The translations under genes were made by a program, and so were the position numbers. The notes under the pieces were generated by a model that saw only the letters and a program-made list of their open reading frames with translations, was not told where the DNA came from and searched no databases. 64,000 nucleotides of DNA from assembly GCA_028284675.1 (NCBI GenBank), contig JANQRI010000038.1, positions 36,922 through 100,921 on the forward strand, read 5' to 3'. Shown here one piece after another: positions 27,210 to 35,956 of this stretch (position 1 is the stretch's first letter; each line of letters starts with the position of its first letter). The DNA is from Gammaproteobacteria bacterium (GTDB lineage Bacteria > Pseudomonadota > Gammaproteobacteria > HTCC5015).

Positions 27210-28337
27210 AACTCCCACATCACCCAGCGACCATGCCTGGCGCTGTGTGAGTGCATAGGCATCCGGTTTAAGTAAAGGCTGTGCGCCACAAACAAGATCG
27301 GCAAGCAACTCTGCCGAGGCAGGTGCCATCACAATACCGTTTCGAAAATGCCCCGCATTCAGATACAGTCCTTTGATATCAGGGTGCTGACCGATATAAG
27401 GGATGCCTTGCCCGCAACCCGGGCGCAAGCCGGCCCACTGATGCTCAACCGGCAACTCTCCCAAAGAAGGCATTACCTGGTGGATTATTTTTTTGAGTGA
27501 CAGCAATGCAGCTTCAGTTGTCGATTTATCAAACCCCGCATCCTCCACTGTGCTGCCGACCACGATTCGGCCATCTGCCCGGGGAATCAAATAGTGCCCA
27601 TCCTGCAATATAATGGATCCAAGCATCCCGGGACTGCCCCGCAACAGAATCATTTGACCACGCACCGGCCGTATATGCAGATCGATCTGTAACTGACGCA
27701 ACAATCGCCCACTCCACGCACCGTTTGCAATAACCACCCGGCCGGCATTAAACACACGGCCATCTGTACAACGCACGCCACAGACCCGATTATCGCGATG
27801 CTCAATCGCCTGAACTTCGGTGCCCGGCAACATTTCAGCACCACGTGAACACAAATACGCCTGCATGGCTTTTATAAAACGCGGGTTACGTACCTGAGCC
27901 ACTTCAGACATCCATGCTGACTGTAAGCCTGTTTCCGCCAACAACGGCTCCCGCATCGCGGTCATAGCCGGCGACAATAATTCCAATGACAATCCCTTAC
28001 AGTCCGCCCAGGACTTTGCCTGATCTGCATCAGCAACATTCAACATCAACAAGCCACTACGACGCCATTGCGGATCAATACCGCTCAGATCGTGTATTTC
28101 ATTGATTAACTCGGGATATAAATGCTGGCTGGCCAATGCCAATACATTAACTGCCTCAGCATAACGCCAAGGGTACAACGGTGATAGTATTCCACCTCCC
28201 GCCCAGGAAGCCTCCCGGCCAAACGGACCACGCTCAAGCAGTGTTACCCGCAAACCCCGGTTTAACAAAGACCGGGCGGTTAACATGCCGATCAGGCCGC
28301 CACCGACAACCAGGCAATCCGTCTTAACTTTCATCAT
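27204..28337 (-). CDS. thiO: Glycine oxidase ThiO-like FAD-dependent oxidoreductase
   Basis: Oxidises glycine to the iminoacetate used for the thiamin thiazole ring, or acts as a related D-amino-acid oxidase. The FAD dinucleotide motif VVGGGLIGMLTARSLLNRG opens the protein, then EASWAGGGILSP; the C-terminus has the HFRNGIVMAPASAELLADL region typical of ThiO. Start ATG 28335-28337 is preceded by CAGG; an ATG four codons earlier is possible. No thiS, thiG or other thi gene is adjacent. The 3' end overlaps hipA by 6 bp. Confidence 0.85.
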   Translation of the reverse strand: MMKVKTDCLVVGGGLIGMLTARSLLNRGLRVTLLERGPFGREASWAGGGILSPLYPWRYAEAVNVLALASQHLYPELINEIHDLSGIDPQWRRSGLLMLNVADADQAKSWADCKGLSLELLSPAMTAMREPLLAETGLQSAWMSEVAQVRNPRFIKAMQAYLCSRGAEMLPGTEVQAIEHRDNRVCGVRCTDGRVFNAGRVVIANGAWSGRLLRQLQIDLHIRPVRGQMILLRGSPGMLGSIILQDGHYLIPRADGRIVVGSTVEDAGFDKSTTEAALLSLKKIIHQVMPSLGELPVEHQWAGLRPGCGQGIPYIGQHPDIKGLYLNAGHFRNGIVMAPASAELLADLVCGAQPLLKPDAYALTQRQAWSLGDVGVL

Positions 28338-28356
28338 ACAAACCTGCATTAAATTG

Positions 28357-28430
28357 TGGAGCGGGTGATGGGAATCGAACCCACGTCATCAGCTTGGGAA
28401 GCTGAGGTTCTACCATTGAACTACACCCGC
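28357..28430 (-). tRNA. glyU: tRNA-Gly (anticodon CCC)
   Basis: 74 nt with complete cloverleaf. Acceptor GCGGGTG pairs with CACCCGC; the D-arm is GTTCAATGGTAGAAC; the anticodon stem TCAGC/GCTGA holds the loop TTCCCAA (anticodon CCC, reading GGG); the T-arm is TGGGTTCGATTCCCA. The discriminator T and CCA are encoded. It closely resembles E. coli glyU. It lies between thiO and cmoA on the same strand. Confidence 0.97.
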
Positions 28431-28466
28431 ACTAAGCGGTTCAAGACTTTGCTGACTCCAAAACAA

Positions 28467-29180
28467 TCATTTAATCGCAACCGCACCCCAAAAATTAAAC
28501 CAGCGGAAAAAAGTCTCGACCGACTCAAACCCTCCGCTTTGCAATAAAGCAATATTTTGTTCAGCAGTGTAGGGCACCAATATATCTTCCAAGGCTTCAC
28601 GTTTACGGGCTATTTCTTTGTCTGTATAAAGATTGCGCTTTTTAAATTCATGATAATGATTAATAAAACTTTCCGCCAGCAGCGGATTTTCCAGATCAAC
28701 TTTCTCAATCAAAATCAAACAGCCACCTTCACTCAAACCGCTATAGATCGAACGGATCAACTGCTCCCGGTTTGCCGGTTGCACGAACTGTAAAACCAGA
28801 TTCAAAATAACCGCATTGGCATCGGTCAGATCCATGCCCTGATTCAGGTCCCGCTCAATCAATGATACAGACTGTGACTTGAATGCCAGTAGCTTTTTTT
28901 CGGCCTTCGCAAGCATTGCCGGCGAATTGTCGACCCCTACCAGCTCAAGCGAACGTTCAATATGCTGGCTTAACAATGCCAATGTCGTACCGGTAGAGCA
29001 ACCCAAATCATAAACACGCCCATTGTCACTCACAAAACTATCAATCAATTCAACAATCATGCTTTGAATCTCAGGATAAAACGGCACACTGCGTTCAAGC
29101 ATATCCTCAAATACCGCTGCAACCTGCTCATCAAACGCAAAGCCGCGCCGGCCCGGATCCTGAAATATTTCATCTTTCAT
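28467..29180 (-). CDS. cmoA: Carboxy-SAM synthase CmoA
   Basis: Makes carboxy-S-adenosylmethionine from SAM and prephenate, used by CmoB to modify wobble U34 of tRNAs. The 237 residues align by eye with E. coli CmoA: FDEQVAAVFEDMLERSVPFY, VYDLGCSTGTTLA, VGVDNSPAMLAKA, LNLVLQFVQP, LIEKVDLEN and the terminal FRWFNFWGAVAIK. No cmoB gene is seen in the window, though it often follows cmoA. Lies 36 bp upstream of the tRNA-Gly gene. Confidence 0.92.
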   Translation of the reverse strand: MKDEIFQDPGRRGFAFDEQVAAVFEDMLERSVPFYPEIQSMIVELIDSFVSDNGRVYDLGCSTGTTLALLSQHIERSLELVGVDNSPAMLAKAEKKLLAFKSQSVSLIERDLNQGMDLTDANAVILNLVLQFVQPANREQLIRSIYSGLSEGGCLILIEKVDLENPLLAESFINHYHEFKKRNLYTDKEIARKREALEDILVPYTAEQNIALLQSGGFESVETFFRWFNFWGAVAIK

Positions 29181-29360
29181 AAATCACTATCACTCACAAA
29201 TAATATATATTTACAGATTATATCCTCTGCCGAATCGGCGAGTCAGCTGCCGTAGATGCTATACGCAAAATCCGTTTTTTAACATACTGTGAAATCACCC
29301 ACGGAATTTTACTCATACGTGCATAAACTCATCCTTTTTGCTGATCTTAAAATCGTCTTG

Positions 29361-29471
29361 CCCCTGTTATTCTATCCCCACATTTGAAAGGCTTTTAGTT
29401 TAGGTGAAGTGTCCTGCGACACATGGAGGTGTCGCCGTTGTTTATAAACAGGGCTGTTAAAAGCACAGGGG
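29361..29471 (+). promoter_or_regulatory. Leader with alternative hairpins before a lipoprotein gene
   Basis: GTGTC (29409-29413), GACAC (29418-29422) and GTGTC (29429-29433) can form two mutually exclusive hairpins: 29409-29422, or the better 7-bp GCGACAC/GTGTCGC stem at 29416-29435. In addition CCCCTGT (29361-29367) is complementary to ACAGGGG (29465-29471), which overlaps the ribosome site of the next gene. No known riboswitch class is recognised. Regulation is a hypothesis. Confidence 0.35.
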
Positions 29472-29477
29472 AGGCAC

Positions 29478-30047
29478 ATGAAGATGACATATAATACAAT
29501 CTTCCGCATAGTAATAATTACAATAACCTTTTCGCTCATCGGCTGCACCACAACAATTGACTTTGATCAGCTACCGGCCGGCCTGACTCCCAACACCGGC
29601 ATTATTTCCGAGGGAGACTCACTTAACCCAAATTCCATCGTGTCCGATCAGTACGCCAATAAAGGCGTTACTTTTTCCTCATCCGGAAGCGGGGTCTTTC
29701 TGTTGTCGGGTGCTTCCGCCCCCTCACAACCTAATCTTGTGTGCCCAACCCAGGCAAACGACCGGGCAGGTTTTTCCGAGCCCACCGAAATTATCGTCGA
29801 CCGAAGTGAAATCAACTCGGCCTGCGATGCCTGGCTGACCTTTACAGCGACTTCAGGGCGGGTGACTGTCACCAGCTTCGATAGCAGCGGCAATCAAATC
29901 GCGTCTGTCACTACTGCGCAAAATACCGGCAATGCGCCGGTAAGAGTCCACCTGGACGGTTGTGGCACCAAACGTATCAGGATCGAAACCGCAGCACCGA
30001 ATCAAACATACTGTTTTGATGACCTAAGAATACGGACCAACTTCTGA
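29478..30047 (+). CDS. Lipoprotein of unknown function
   Basis: 189 residues. The ATG has a strong GGGGAGG six bases upstream. The signal ends in the lipobox LIGC, so the mature protein is lipid-anchored. The body (IDFDQLPAGLTPN, SDQYANKGVTFSSSGSG, VTVTSFDSSGNQ, RVHLDGCGTKRIRIET) is a beta-rich pattern that resembles exported carbohydrate-binding-like or PEP-CTERM-type "FDxLPAG...YxxxGVTF" domains, in which such motifs recur. No catalytic residues can be named. A 58-bp palindrome follows the stop by 26 bp. Confidence 0.75.
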   Translation: MKMTYNTIFRIVIITITFSLIGCTTTIDFDQLPAGLTPNTGIISEGDSLNPNSIVSDQYANKGVTFSSSGSGVFLLSGASAPSQPNLVCPTQANDRAGFSEPTEIIVDRSEINSACDAWLTFTATSGRVTVTSFDSSGNQIASVTTAQNTGNAPVRVHLDGCGTKRIRIETAAPNQTYCFDDLRIRTNF

Positions 30048-30072
30048 ACGGCAGCTTATAAGCAGAAACACT

Positions 30073-30130
30073 AGAACCTATCTCATAATACCGCACGGTC
30101 GCGACCGAGGGGTATTATGAGATAGATTCT
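30073..30130. repeat. 58-bp palindromic repeat, copy 1
   Basis: Starts AGAACCTATCTCATAATACC and ends in its near-complement, GGTATTATGAGATAGATTCT; the centre has GGTCGCGACC. It differs from the copy at 57360-57417 at only 5 of 58 positions. It can fold into one long hairpin. It carries no gene and could be a miniature mobile element or REP-like unit; it may also end transcription of the lipoprotein gene. Confidence 0.85.
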
Positions 30131-30280
30131 AATACTTTCATCGCTTGATGGCATGTTTTCATGACATGTTTCACGACCATCCGTACAACCCTGGTATATA
30201 ATTAGACCTTGTCTTATAGCATTAAATAAATAATGCTGTTACTGTTTTGAAATCTGTAATAATCACCAACTGGGGGACTT

Positions 30281-30595
30281 ATGACACATATTCTTGCAAC
30301 TTTATTGATTGTATTATCCGGTTTTACCACCGTAGCTTTCGCCAATAGTGATGAAGCTGAGGAGCACACAATACCCGCAATAGCCGCCGGCAACTCTGAG
30401 CTAGAAGAACCCAAAATGGCGGCACCGGAAGACGAGGCTGAATTGTCCGACAGTGTCGATGAAATGCAGAATGAGGCCGAAGCAGAAGTAATGGCCGGTG
30501 TCGCTGCACAGCAAGCAGAACCGGAAGGCGCTGCCGATCAGCCCAAAGAACCGGTTGAGGAAAAAAGCGGCTCCTGGTGGAAGTTCTGGGAGTAA
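30281..30595 (+). CDS. Small acidic exported protein, 104 residues
   Basis: Not recognised. A signal peptide (ATLLIVLSGFTTVAFA) covers residues 5-21. The mature part is low-complexity and very acidic (many Glu and Asp, with Ala and Pro) and ends in an aromatic patch, SGSWWKFWE. Such a C-terminus may touch a membrane or partner protein. The start ATG follows CTGGGGGACTT. A perfect terminator hairpin lies 26 bp after the stop. The gene stands alone. Confidence 0.7.
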   Translation: MTHILATLLIVLSGFTTVAFANSDEAEEHTIPAIAAGNSELEEPKMAAPEDEAELSDSVDEMQNEAEAEVMAGVAAQQAEPEGAADQPKEPVEEKSGSWWKFWE

Positions 30596-30620
30596 ACCCA
30601 ATCAGTCAATCTATAAAACC

Positions 30621-30650
30621 AAGGCCCGGAACTCCGGGCCTTAGTTTTTT
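30621..30650. terminator. Strong rho-independent terminator, shared with the convergent gene
   Basis: AAGGCCCGGA, the loop ACT and CCGGGCCTT form a 9-10 bp GC-rich stem followed by AGTTTTTT on the plus strand. The minus strand also ends in a run of T-poor sequence, so it is mainly a plus-strand terminator. The stop codon of the hydrolase-OsmC gene (30641-30643) lies inside its right arm. Confidence 0.85.
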
Positions 30651-31879
30651 AACTCAGATACAATATGAATTTCAGAACTTAGGGTTTTATGCACCGGGCA
30701 TTTGTCCGCAATTTCCAATAAGCGTTGCCGCTGCTCATCCGTAAGCTCCCCGTGAATTTCAATTTCCCGGCTGATCTGGTCCAGCTTCCCGGTTTCGGTT
30801 TCACATTCGGCACAATCCTCAGCATGAATCCTGTCATGCTTGAGCTGCACACTGATTTTTTCCAGCGGCAAATTTTTATAGCGCGCATACATTCGTAATG
30901 TCATCGACGTACAACTACCCAATGCCGCCAACAAATACTTGTACGGATCCGGCCCTTTATCATCCCCGCCGGCAGCAACAGGCTCATCGGCAATCAAGTG
31001 ATGCCTGCCGGTAAAGATATCATTACTGAGATTATCACCCGTCTCACGCACCAATAGCGAATGATCCGGCAACACCGGAAAAGCATCCTGGTCTTTTACC
31101 CCGGCACTCGCCAGATAGCGCGCCGACCATGCGGCAACAACATCCGCAACAAACCCCGCATCACCCGAATCAGTCAACAAATGATCCGCGTTATCCAGGG
31201 ACACAAAACTTTTGGGGTGCTTGGCCGCCTGAAATATCTCCGAAGCATTATCGACACTAACCGTATCATCGACCGGAGAATGCAACACCAGTAAAGCTTT
31301 ACGCAAGCCGGCAATCTTCTCATACAGACGTTGTGCCCGGGTATCCTCCAGGAAATGCCGCTTGATTTTAAAACGCCGACCGGCCAGCTCAACCGTTGCC
31401 GAGCCCTGTTGCTGAATTTCATCGATACTGTCAGCAAACAAGTGATGTACATGCGTAGGATCAGCAGGTGCGGCAATCGTGGCAACCGCTTTACACTGTG
31501 GCAAGTCACCTGCAGCAGCCAGCACGGCGGCACCTCCCAGGCTGTGGCCGATCAGCAATTCAACCGGGGCATAATTTTGTTGCAGGTGTTCCGCTGCGGC
31601 GAGCAGATCCTCAACATTCGACGAAAAATTGGTATTTGCAAAATCGCCTTCACTGTTACCCAGGCCGGTAAAATCAAACCGCAATACCGCAAACCCTTGT
31701 GCAGCCAGTGCACGACTGATGCGGGTCGCCGCAGCGATATTCTTCGAACAGGTGAAACAATGCGCAAATAATGCGTAGGCTCTCGGTGTGCCGGACGGCA
31801 GCTCAAGCATGCCGGCCAATTGCTCGCCTTCACGGTTCTGAAAGCTCAGTTTACGACGGGTTATATTTTCAACAGGCAT
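30641..31879 (-). CDS. Alpha/beta hydrolase fused to an OsmC-family domain
   Basis: 412 residues. The N-terminal hydrolase (about 1-250) has FAHCFTCSKN, FDFTGLGNSEGDF and the nucleophile elbow LIGHSLGGAA, with His in DNADHLL. The C-terminal OsmC-like domain (about 270-410) has GSCTSMTLRMYA and CPVHKTL, with the reactive cysteines of peroxidase-type OsmC proteins. The fusion is a known bacterial architecture. An ATG 8 codons upstream is an alternative start. Likely handles hydrophobic esters or organic hydroperoxides; substrate unknown. It is downstream of the GGDEF-EAL gene, 27 bp apart. Confidence 0.9.
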   Translation of the reverse strand: MPVENITRRKLSFQNREGEQLAGMLELPSGTPRAYALFAHCFTCSKNIAAATRISRALAAQGFAVLRFDFTGLGNSEGDFANTNFSSNVEDLLAAAEHLQQNYAPVELLIGHSLGGAAVLAAAGDLPQCKAVATIAAPADPTHVHHLFADSIDEIQQQGSATVELAGRRFKIKRHFLEDTRAQRLYEKIAGLRKALLVLHSPVDDTVSVDNASEIFQAAKHPKSFVSLDNADHLLTDSGDAGFVADVVAAWSARYLASAGVKDQDAFPVLPDHSLLVRETGDNLSNDIFTGRHHLIADEPVAAGGDDKGPDPYKYLLAALGSCTSMTLRMYARYKNLPLEKISVQLKHDRIHAEDCAECETETGKLDQISREIEIHGELTDEQRQRLLEIADKCPVHKTLSSEIHIVSELKN

Positions 31880-31906
31880 GACAACGTACTCTGATATGAA
31901 CACCGT

Positions 31907-33856
31907 CTAATGTATATCCTGAATGGAGGCCTCCTTCAAGAAATCAATTGTTCGCACCGGCTCCAGACAAGGTGAGGGTTTACCGATGTAGAAGCCCTGC
32001 AGGTAATCCACACCCAAATATTCCGCCGCATCACAGATCTCCTTGGTGCTGCATTGCTCTGCAACCGTCTCCAAGCCTCTGTCGTTTGCAAATGACACGA
32101 TCTTTTTGACCAGTTTCTGCGCACCTTCATTTCTGGCAATTTGCTGCATCAGCTGACCGTCGATTTTCACAAAATCGATCGGCAGCTTAAGCAGGCGATC
32201 AAAATTGGAATACTCTTTCCCCAAGTCATCCACGCCCAGTCTGCAGCCCAATGCCTTTAAGTCATGAAAGAATTTAATCATACGCCCGCGGTTCACCATA
32301 CTTTCGTTTTCCAATAACTCGAACTGTACCTGATGACCGAGACCGGATTGCTTCAGGGTATTGAGTATAAACATTGATGTCGACGGATTTTCGATATCAC
32401 GCACCGAAAAATTCAATGAAATGGTATGCCCGGTATCAGCCACTTCTGCCAGTGCCCGCGGAAATACATGCATAATGATATGTCGGTATAAACGATAACG
32501 GTAAGCGACCGGCAAAAACTCTTTGGGTTGCTGCAATACACAGCCATCCGCATCAAGCATGCGGGTTAAAACTTCATACTTGTCGATTTCTCCGGTCCGG
32601 GTATTCTTCAACGGCTGGAAATAAGGCACCATCCTGTCTTCATCCAGTGCGCTTCTAAGCTCGTCGATCTGTTGCAGATTATGCCGGTATGCCTGCGGCA
32701 GCCGCAGTTTACGATCATATACCACGACCGACTGATTGGTATCTTTGGCCTGGCGCATCGCCATATCAGCCAGCGTCAGTGCATCCTGCTCACCGGTCAC
32801 CGCGCCCATATTGATCTTCAACGCAATTTTCCTGTCGTCGTGAATAAAATACTCGGCCTCGGTCAGGTATTTGAAAAACTGCCTGAAGATCTGCTCAAGT
32901 TCCGGTTCAGGAATATCCTGGTCAACCAGTGCTGCGAACTCATCACCATGCAGGCGGTAAACCCGGTAATTTTTAAGCTGCGGATGACTGAAACCCAACA
33001 CGCGATTCGCAAACTGCGATAACACTGCGTCACCGACCGCAGGCCCGTATATATTGGTCACTTCACGAAAGCGATCGATATTAATCACCGCCAGATTAGG
33101 GTGTTCGCAGTTTTTCAAATCCTCAATCAGTTTCTGCCGGTTCGGCAGGCCTGTCAGTACATCTGTATGCAGATGCGCAATCTCAATCGCGGCTTCACGC
33201 CGGATAGACCGGGACAGAAAATAGATCAACGGAAAACCGATCAATGCAATAAACATGCTGACCAGTAATGCATGTGCGGCACTCGCTCTGGAAATCACAT
33301 TTACCCGATCGATATCAATATCTGCACCCACCAGATACTGGCTGCCGTCAGCAGCATTTAACGGCACAAAAATCGAACGAAAACTTCCCCAGCGATCCTG
33401 ATATTCGGCAAAGCGAATTTGCGCATCATCAAATGCCGCATTCACTGCCTGTGGCGCTTCATGATAAATGGAAAAATACGCTTTTTGATAACGGTTTTCA
33501 GTCAGCTCCTGCTCAGTCGCACTGGAAGTTACAAAATAGACCTGCCCATCACGCCGAACCATTGTGTATACATACGCAATCCCGATTTTGCGCACAAACT
33601 CGGTTAATGCCAGCGCAATTTCAAAATCCTTTTCCGGCGAAATGGTGTTTTTATCCCTTAAGCCCGCATGCAGCTCGGCACCCAAAAGATCAGCCGTCGC
33701 ATAGGCCGCAACCTGCAACTTGCCGTCAACAATCTGCAACATCTGACCACGCAGGTTTTGATAACTGTAGAGGGTATAGCCCAATACACCGACGAAAAAA
33801 ATCGCAACCGCGACACAAAACTGGACTTTACGTAATTGACGGGACTTCATTGTCAA
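31907..33856 (-). CDS. Membrane GGDEF-EAL protein with a probably inactive cyclase
   Basis: 649 residues. TM1 (about 10-31), extracytoplasmic sensor, TM2 (about 193-215), GGDEF domain (about 230-390), EAL domain (about 400-640). The cyclase signature reads RLHGDEF instead of RGGDEF, so synthesis of c-di-GMP is doubtful. The EAL domain reads EVL for EAL, but Glu is kept and the other catalytic residues are visible (LNFS Asn, FELLE, VDDLG, FVKIDG, VAEQ, LQGF), so phosphodiesterase activity is plausible. The signal sensed is unknown. Adjacent genes are unrelated stress and metabolic genes. Confidence 0.9.
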   Translation of the reverse strand: MTMKSRQLRKVQFCVAVAIFFVGVLGYTLYSYQNLRGQMLQIVDGKLQVAAYATADLLGAELHAGLRDKNTISPEKDFEIALALTEFVRKIGIAYVYTMVRRDGQVYFVTSSATEQELTENRYQKAYFSIYHEAPQAVNAAFDDAQIRFAEYQDRWGSFRSIFVPLNAADGSQYLVGADIDIDRVNVISRASAAHALLVSMFIALIGFPLIYFLSRSIRREAAIEIAHLHTDVLTGLPNRQKLIEDLKNCEHPNLAVINIDRFREVTNIYGPAVGDAVLSQFANRVLGFSHPQLKNYRVYRLHGDEFAALVDQDIPEPELEQIFRQFFKYLTEAEYFIHDDRKIALKINMGAVTGEQDALTLADMAMRQAKDTNQSVVVYDRKLRLPQAYRHNLQQIDELRSALDEDRMVPYFQPLKNTRTGEIDKYEVLTRMLDADGCVLQQPKEFLPVAYRYRLYRHIIMHVFPRALAEVADTGHTISLNFSVRDIENPSTSMFILNTLKQSGLGHQVQFELLENESMVNRGRMIKFFHDLKALGCRLGVDDLGKEYSNFDRLLKLPIDFVKIDGQLMQQIARNEGAQKLVKKIVSFANDRGLETVAEQCSTKEICDAAEYLGVDYLQGFYIGKPSPCLEPVRTIDFLKEASIQDIH

Positions 33857-33986
33857 CAGCCGGCTACTCCATTATGCGCCGCTGACAGTTACCCAGAAAA
33901 ACCAAAAACAAAGTGCTCTGAATAATTCCGGTTAGTCCAGAGACCCTGCTATTGTAAAAAATACAGCGGCGGGCTAAGGATACAAC

Positions 33987-34529
33987 TTAGCTTGAGGGAA
34001 AGGAATATTCATTCTTAAGTTTTACATAATAATTGGCCGAATACCGAAAGTAGCCCATTTCCGCATCGGTCAATTTTCGGCCTTTGCGGGCCGGATTACC
34101 TAGCCAAATATACCCACCTTCCAACTCCTTGCCCGGACCCACAACAGCACCAGCCGCTATTAATGCATGACGCCTGACCACGGCATTATCCAACACGACC
34201 GCGCCAATACCGATCAGACACTCATCTTCGATTGTGCAACCATGCAAAGTCACACGATGACCGACAATCACATCACTCCCAATATTCAGTGGTGCACCCT
34301 CGGGATGCGCACTGAACTCACCGGCATGCGTGACATGCAGTACGCTGCCGTCCTGAATATTGGTGCGTTCACCGATCCTGATCGAATGGATATCACCCCG
34401 CACGACAGTCATCGGCCAGATACTGCTGTCCGCACCAATGCTGACATCACCAATTACCAGTGCGGTATCATCCACCCATGCGGTTTCATGAATAACCGGA
34501 TGCATATTTTTAAACGGTTTAATCGCCAT
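33987..34529 (-). CDS. Gamma carbonic anhydrase-family protein
   Basis: 180 residues of a left-handed beta-helix (hexapeptide repeats such as IGDVSIGADSSIWP and IGSDVIVGHRVTLHG). Zinc-binding histidines are seen in LHVTHAGEF and VGHRVTLH. It is YrdA/CaiE-like, with hydration of CO2 likely but not proven for this subgroup. It starts 17 bp downstream of gor on the same strand; a shared transcript is possible. Good confidence in the family, moderate in the activity. Confidence 0.9.
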   Translation of the reverse strand: MAIKPFKNMHPVIHETAWVDDTALVIGDVSIGADSSIWPMTVVRGDIHSIRIGERTNIQDGSVLHVTHAGEFSAHPEGAPLNIGSDVIVGHRVTLHGCTIEDECLIGIGAVVLDNAVVRRHALIAAGAVVGPGKELEGGYIWLGNPARKGRKLTDAEMGYFRYSANYYVKLKNEYSFPSS

Positions 34530-34546
34530 CTACGTAATCTGCAATG

Positions 34547-35896
34547 CTATCGCATTGTTACCAGCTCTTCTGCCGAGGTCGGGTGAATCGCAACCGTATC
34601 ATCGAAATCCCGCTTGGTCGCACCCATCCGGATTGCGACCGCAAACCCCTGCAACATCTCATCCGCACCGGGACCGATAATATGGCATCCAACGATTTTT
34701 TCATCGGCACCTTGGGTAATCAGTTTCATCGCGGTCGGCGGCTTGCTTTTTGTGAACGCATTGGCCATCGCGGTAAATGCCGTATTATAAACTTTAATCT
34801 GATCACCATATTCAGCCCGTGCTTCGTCTTCGGTCATACCCATAGTGCCGATCGGCGGATGAGTAAACAGCACGGTCGGAATATTTTCATAATTCAGCTT
34901 TCTGTCTGTCATACCATTGAATAAACGATCTGCCAGACGGCGCCCGGCCGCGATCGCAACCGGAGTTAACGCCGCACGGCCGGTCACATCGCCGACCGCG
35001 TAAATACCTTCCACATTGGTATTTTGAAACGCATCAGTTGGGATAAAGCCCTGCTCGTTATATTCCACTCCGGCTTTCTCAAGCCCGATATCCATGGAAT
35101 TAGGTCGCCGGCCAACCGCCCATAACAACATACCGGTTTCCAGCGTATCGCCCTGCCGGGTGTGTACCGACAGTCTTGCACCGACACGCTCAACCCGCTC
35201 GACCGCGCTGTTGGTCAACACATTAATACCTTCTGCCTGTAACGATTCAAAAAGCTTATCCTGCAGCATACGATCAAACGACCGAATAGGGCGCTCTTTG
35301 CGCAATAATAGTGTCACTTCAGAGCCCATTGCCGCAAGCATGCCGGATAACTCCACTGCTATATAACCTGCGCCGACAACCACAATACGTGCCGGTTGCT
35401 CAGTCAACTCAAAAAAACCATCAGAGGTAATGCCCAGCTCCGCTCCCGGCAGATCAGGCATAACCGGTGCACCACCGGTCGCGATAAGAATGTGTTCGGC
35501 AGTATAGTGTTTGCCGCCGGTTTCCAGAGTGTTCGTCCCGGTTAAGCGCGCAGTACCCTGAATATATTCAACCCCATTGTTCGCAAATCCACGCTGATAT
35601 GAACCATGAATCCGCTGAATATAAGCCTGGCGATTCGCGACCAGGTCGCTCCAGCTAAAACCGTTGCGGGTAATATCAAAACCATAATCATCAGCATCAT
35701 GCAGTGCATGCGCCATCTGTGCGCCGTACCACATAACTTTCTTCGGTACACAACCCACATTCACACAGGTGCCGCCAACCTGTTTACTTTCAAATACTGC
35801 ACAGCGCTGCCCATAACTCGCAGCCCGGTTTGCTGCAGCAATGCCGCCGCTGCCTGCGCCGATTACCAAAAGATCGTACTGTTCACTCACATGCAT
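34547..35896 (-). CDS. gor: Glutathione-disulfide reductase
   Basis: NADPH-dependent flavoenzyme that reduces glutathione disulfide. The 449 residues match the family. Redox-active disulfide GGTCVNVGCVPKKVMWYGA lies near residue 43; FAD motif VIGAGSGGIAAANRA; NADPH motif VVGAGYIAVELSGMLAAMG; and the C-terminal HPTSAEELVTMR with the catalytic His. The Arg residues of the KERPIRSFD region after the second GxGxxG suggest NADPH. Distinct from trypanothione or mercuric reductases by the closing motif. Divergent from ubiA. Confidence 0.95.
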   Translation of the reverse strand: MHVSEQYDLLVIGAGSGGIAAANRAASYGQRCAVFESKQVGGTCVNVGCVPKKVMWYGAQMAHALHDADDYGFDITRNGFSWSDLVANRQAYIQRIHGSYQRGFANNGVEYIQGTARLTGTNTLETGGKHYTAEHILIATGGAPVMPDLPGAELGITSDGFFELTEQPARIVVVGAGYIAVELSGMLAAMGSEVTLLLRKERPIRSFDRMLQDKLFESLQAEGINVLTNSAVERVERVGARLSVHTRQGDTLETGMLLWAVGRRPNSMDIGLEKAGVEYNEQGFIPTDAFQNTNVEGIYAVGDVTGRAALTPVAIAAGRRLADRLFNGMTDRKLNYENIPTVLFTHPPIGTMGMTEDEARAEYGDQIKVYNTAFTAMANAFTKSKPPTAMKLITQGADEKIVGCHIIGPGADEMLQGFAVAIRMGATKRDFDDTVAIHPTSAEELVTMR

Positions 35897-35956
35897 ACCT
35901 ATTTATGTTAATTAATCACACGACTGTGACCACAGACCCATTGCTCAACAGGCCGG

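Noticed and set aside
28356..28547. Plus-strand frame beginning MERVMGIEPTSSAWEAEV
   Set aside because: It is the antisense reading of tRNA-Gly; this exact peptide pattern is a well-known false annotation.
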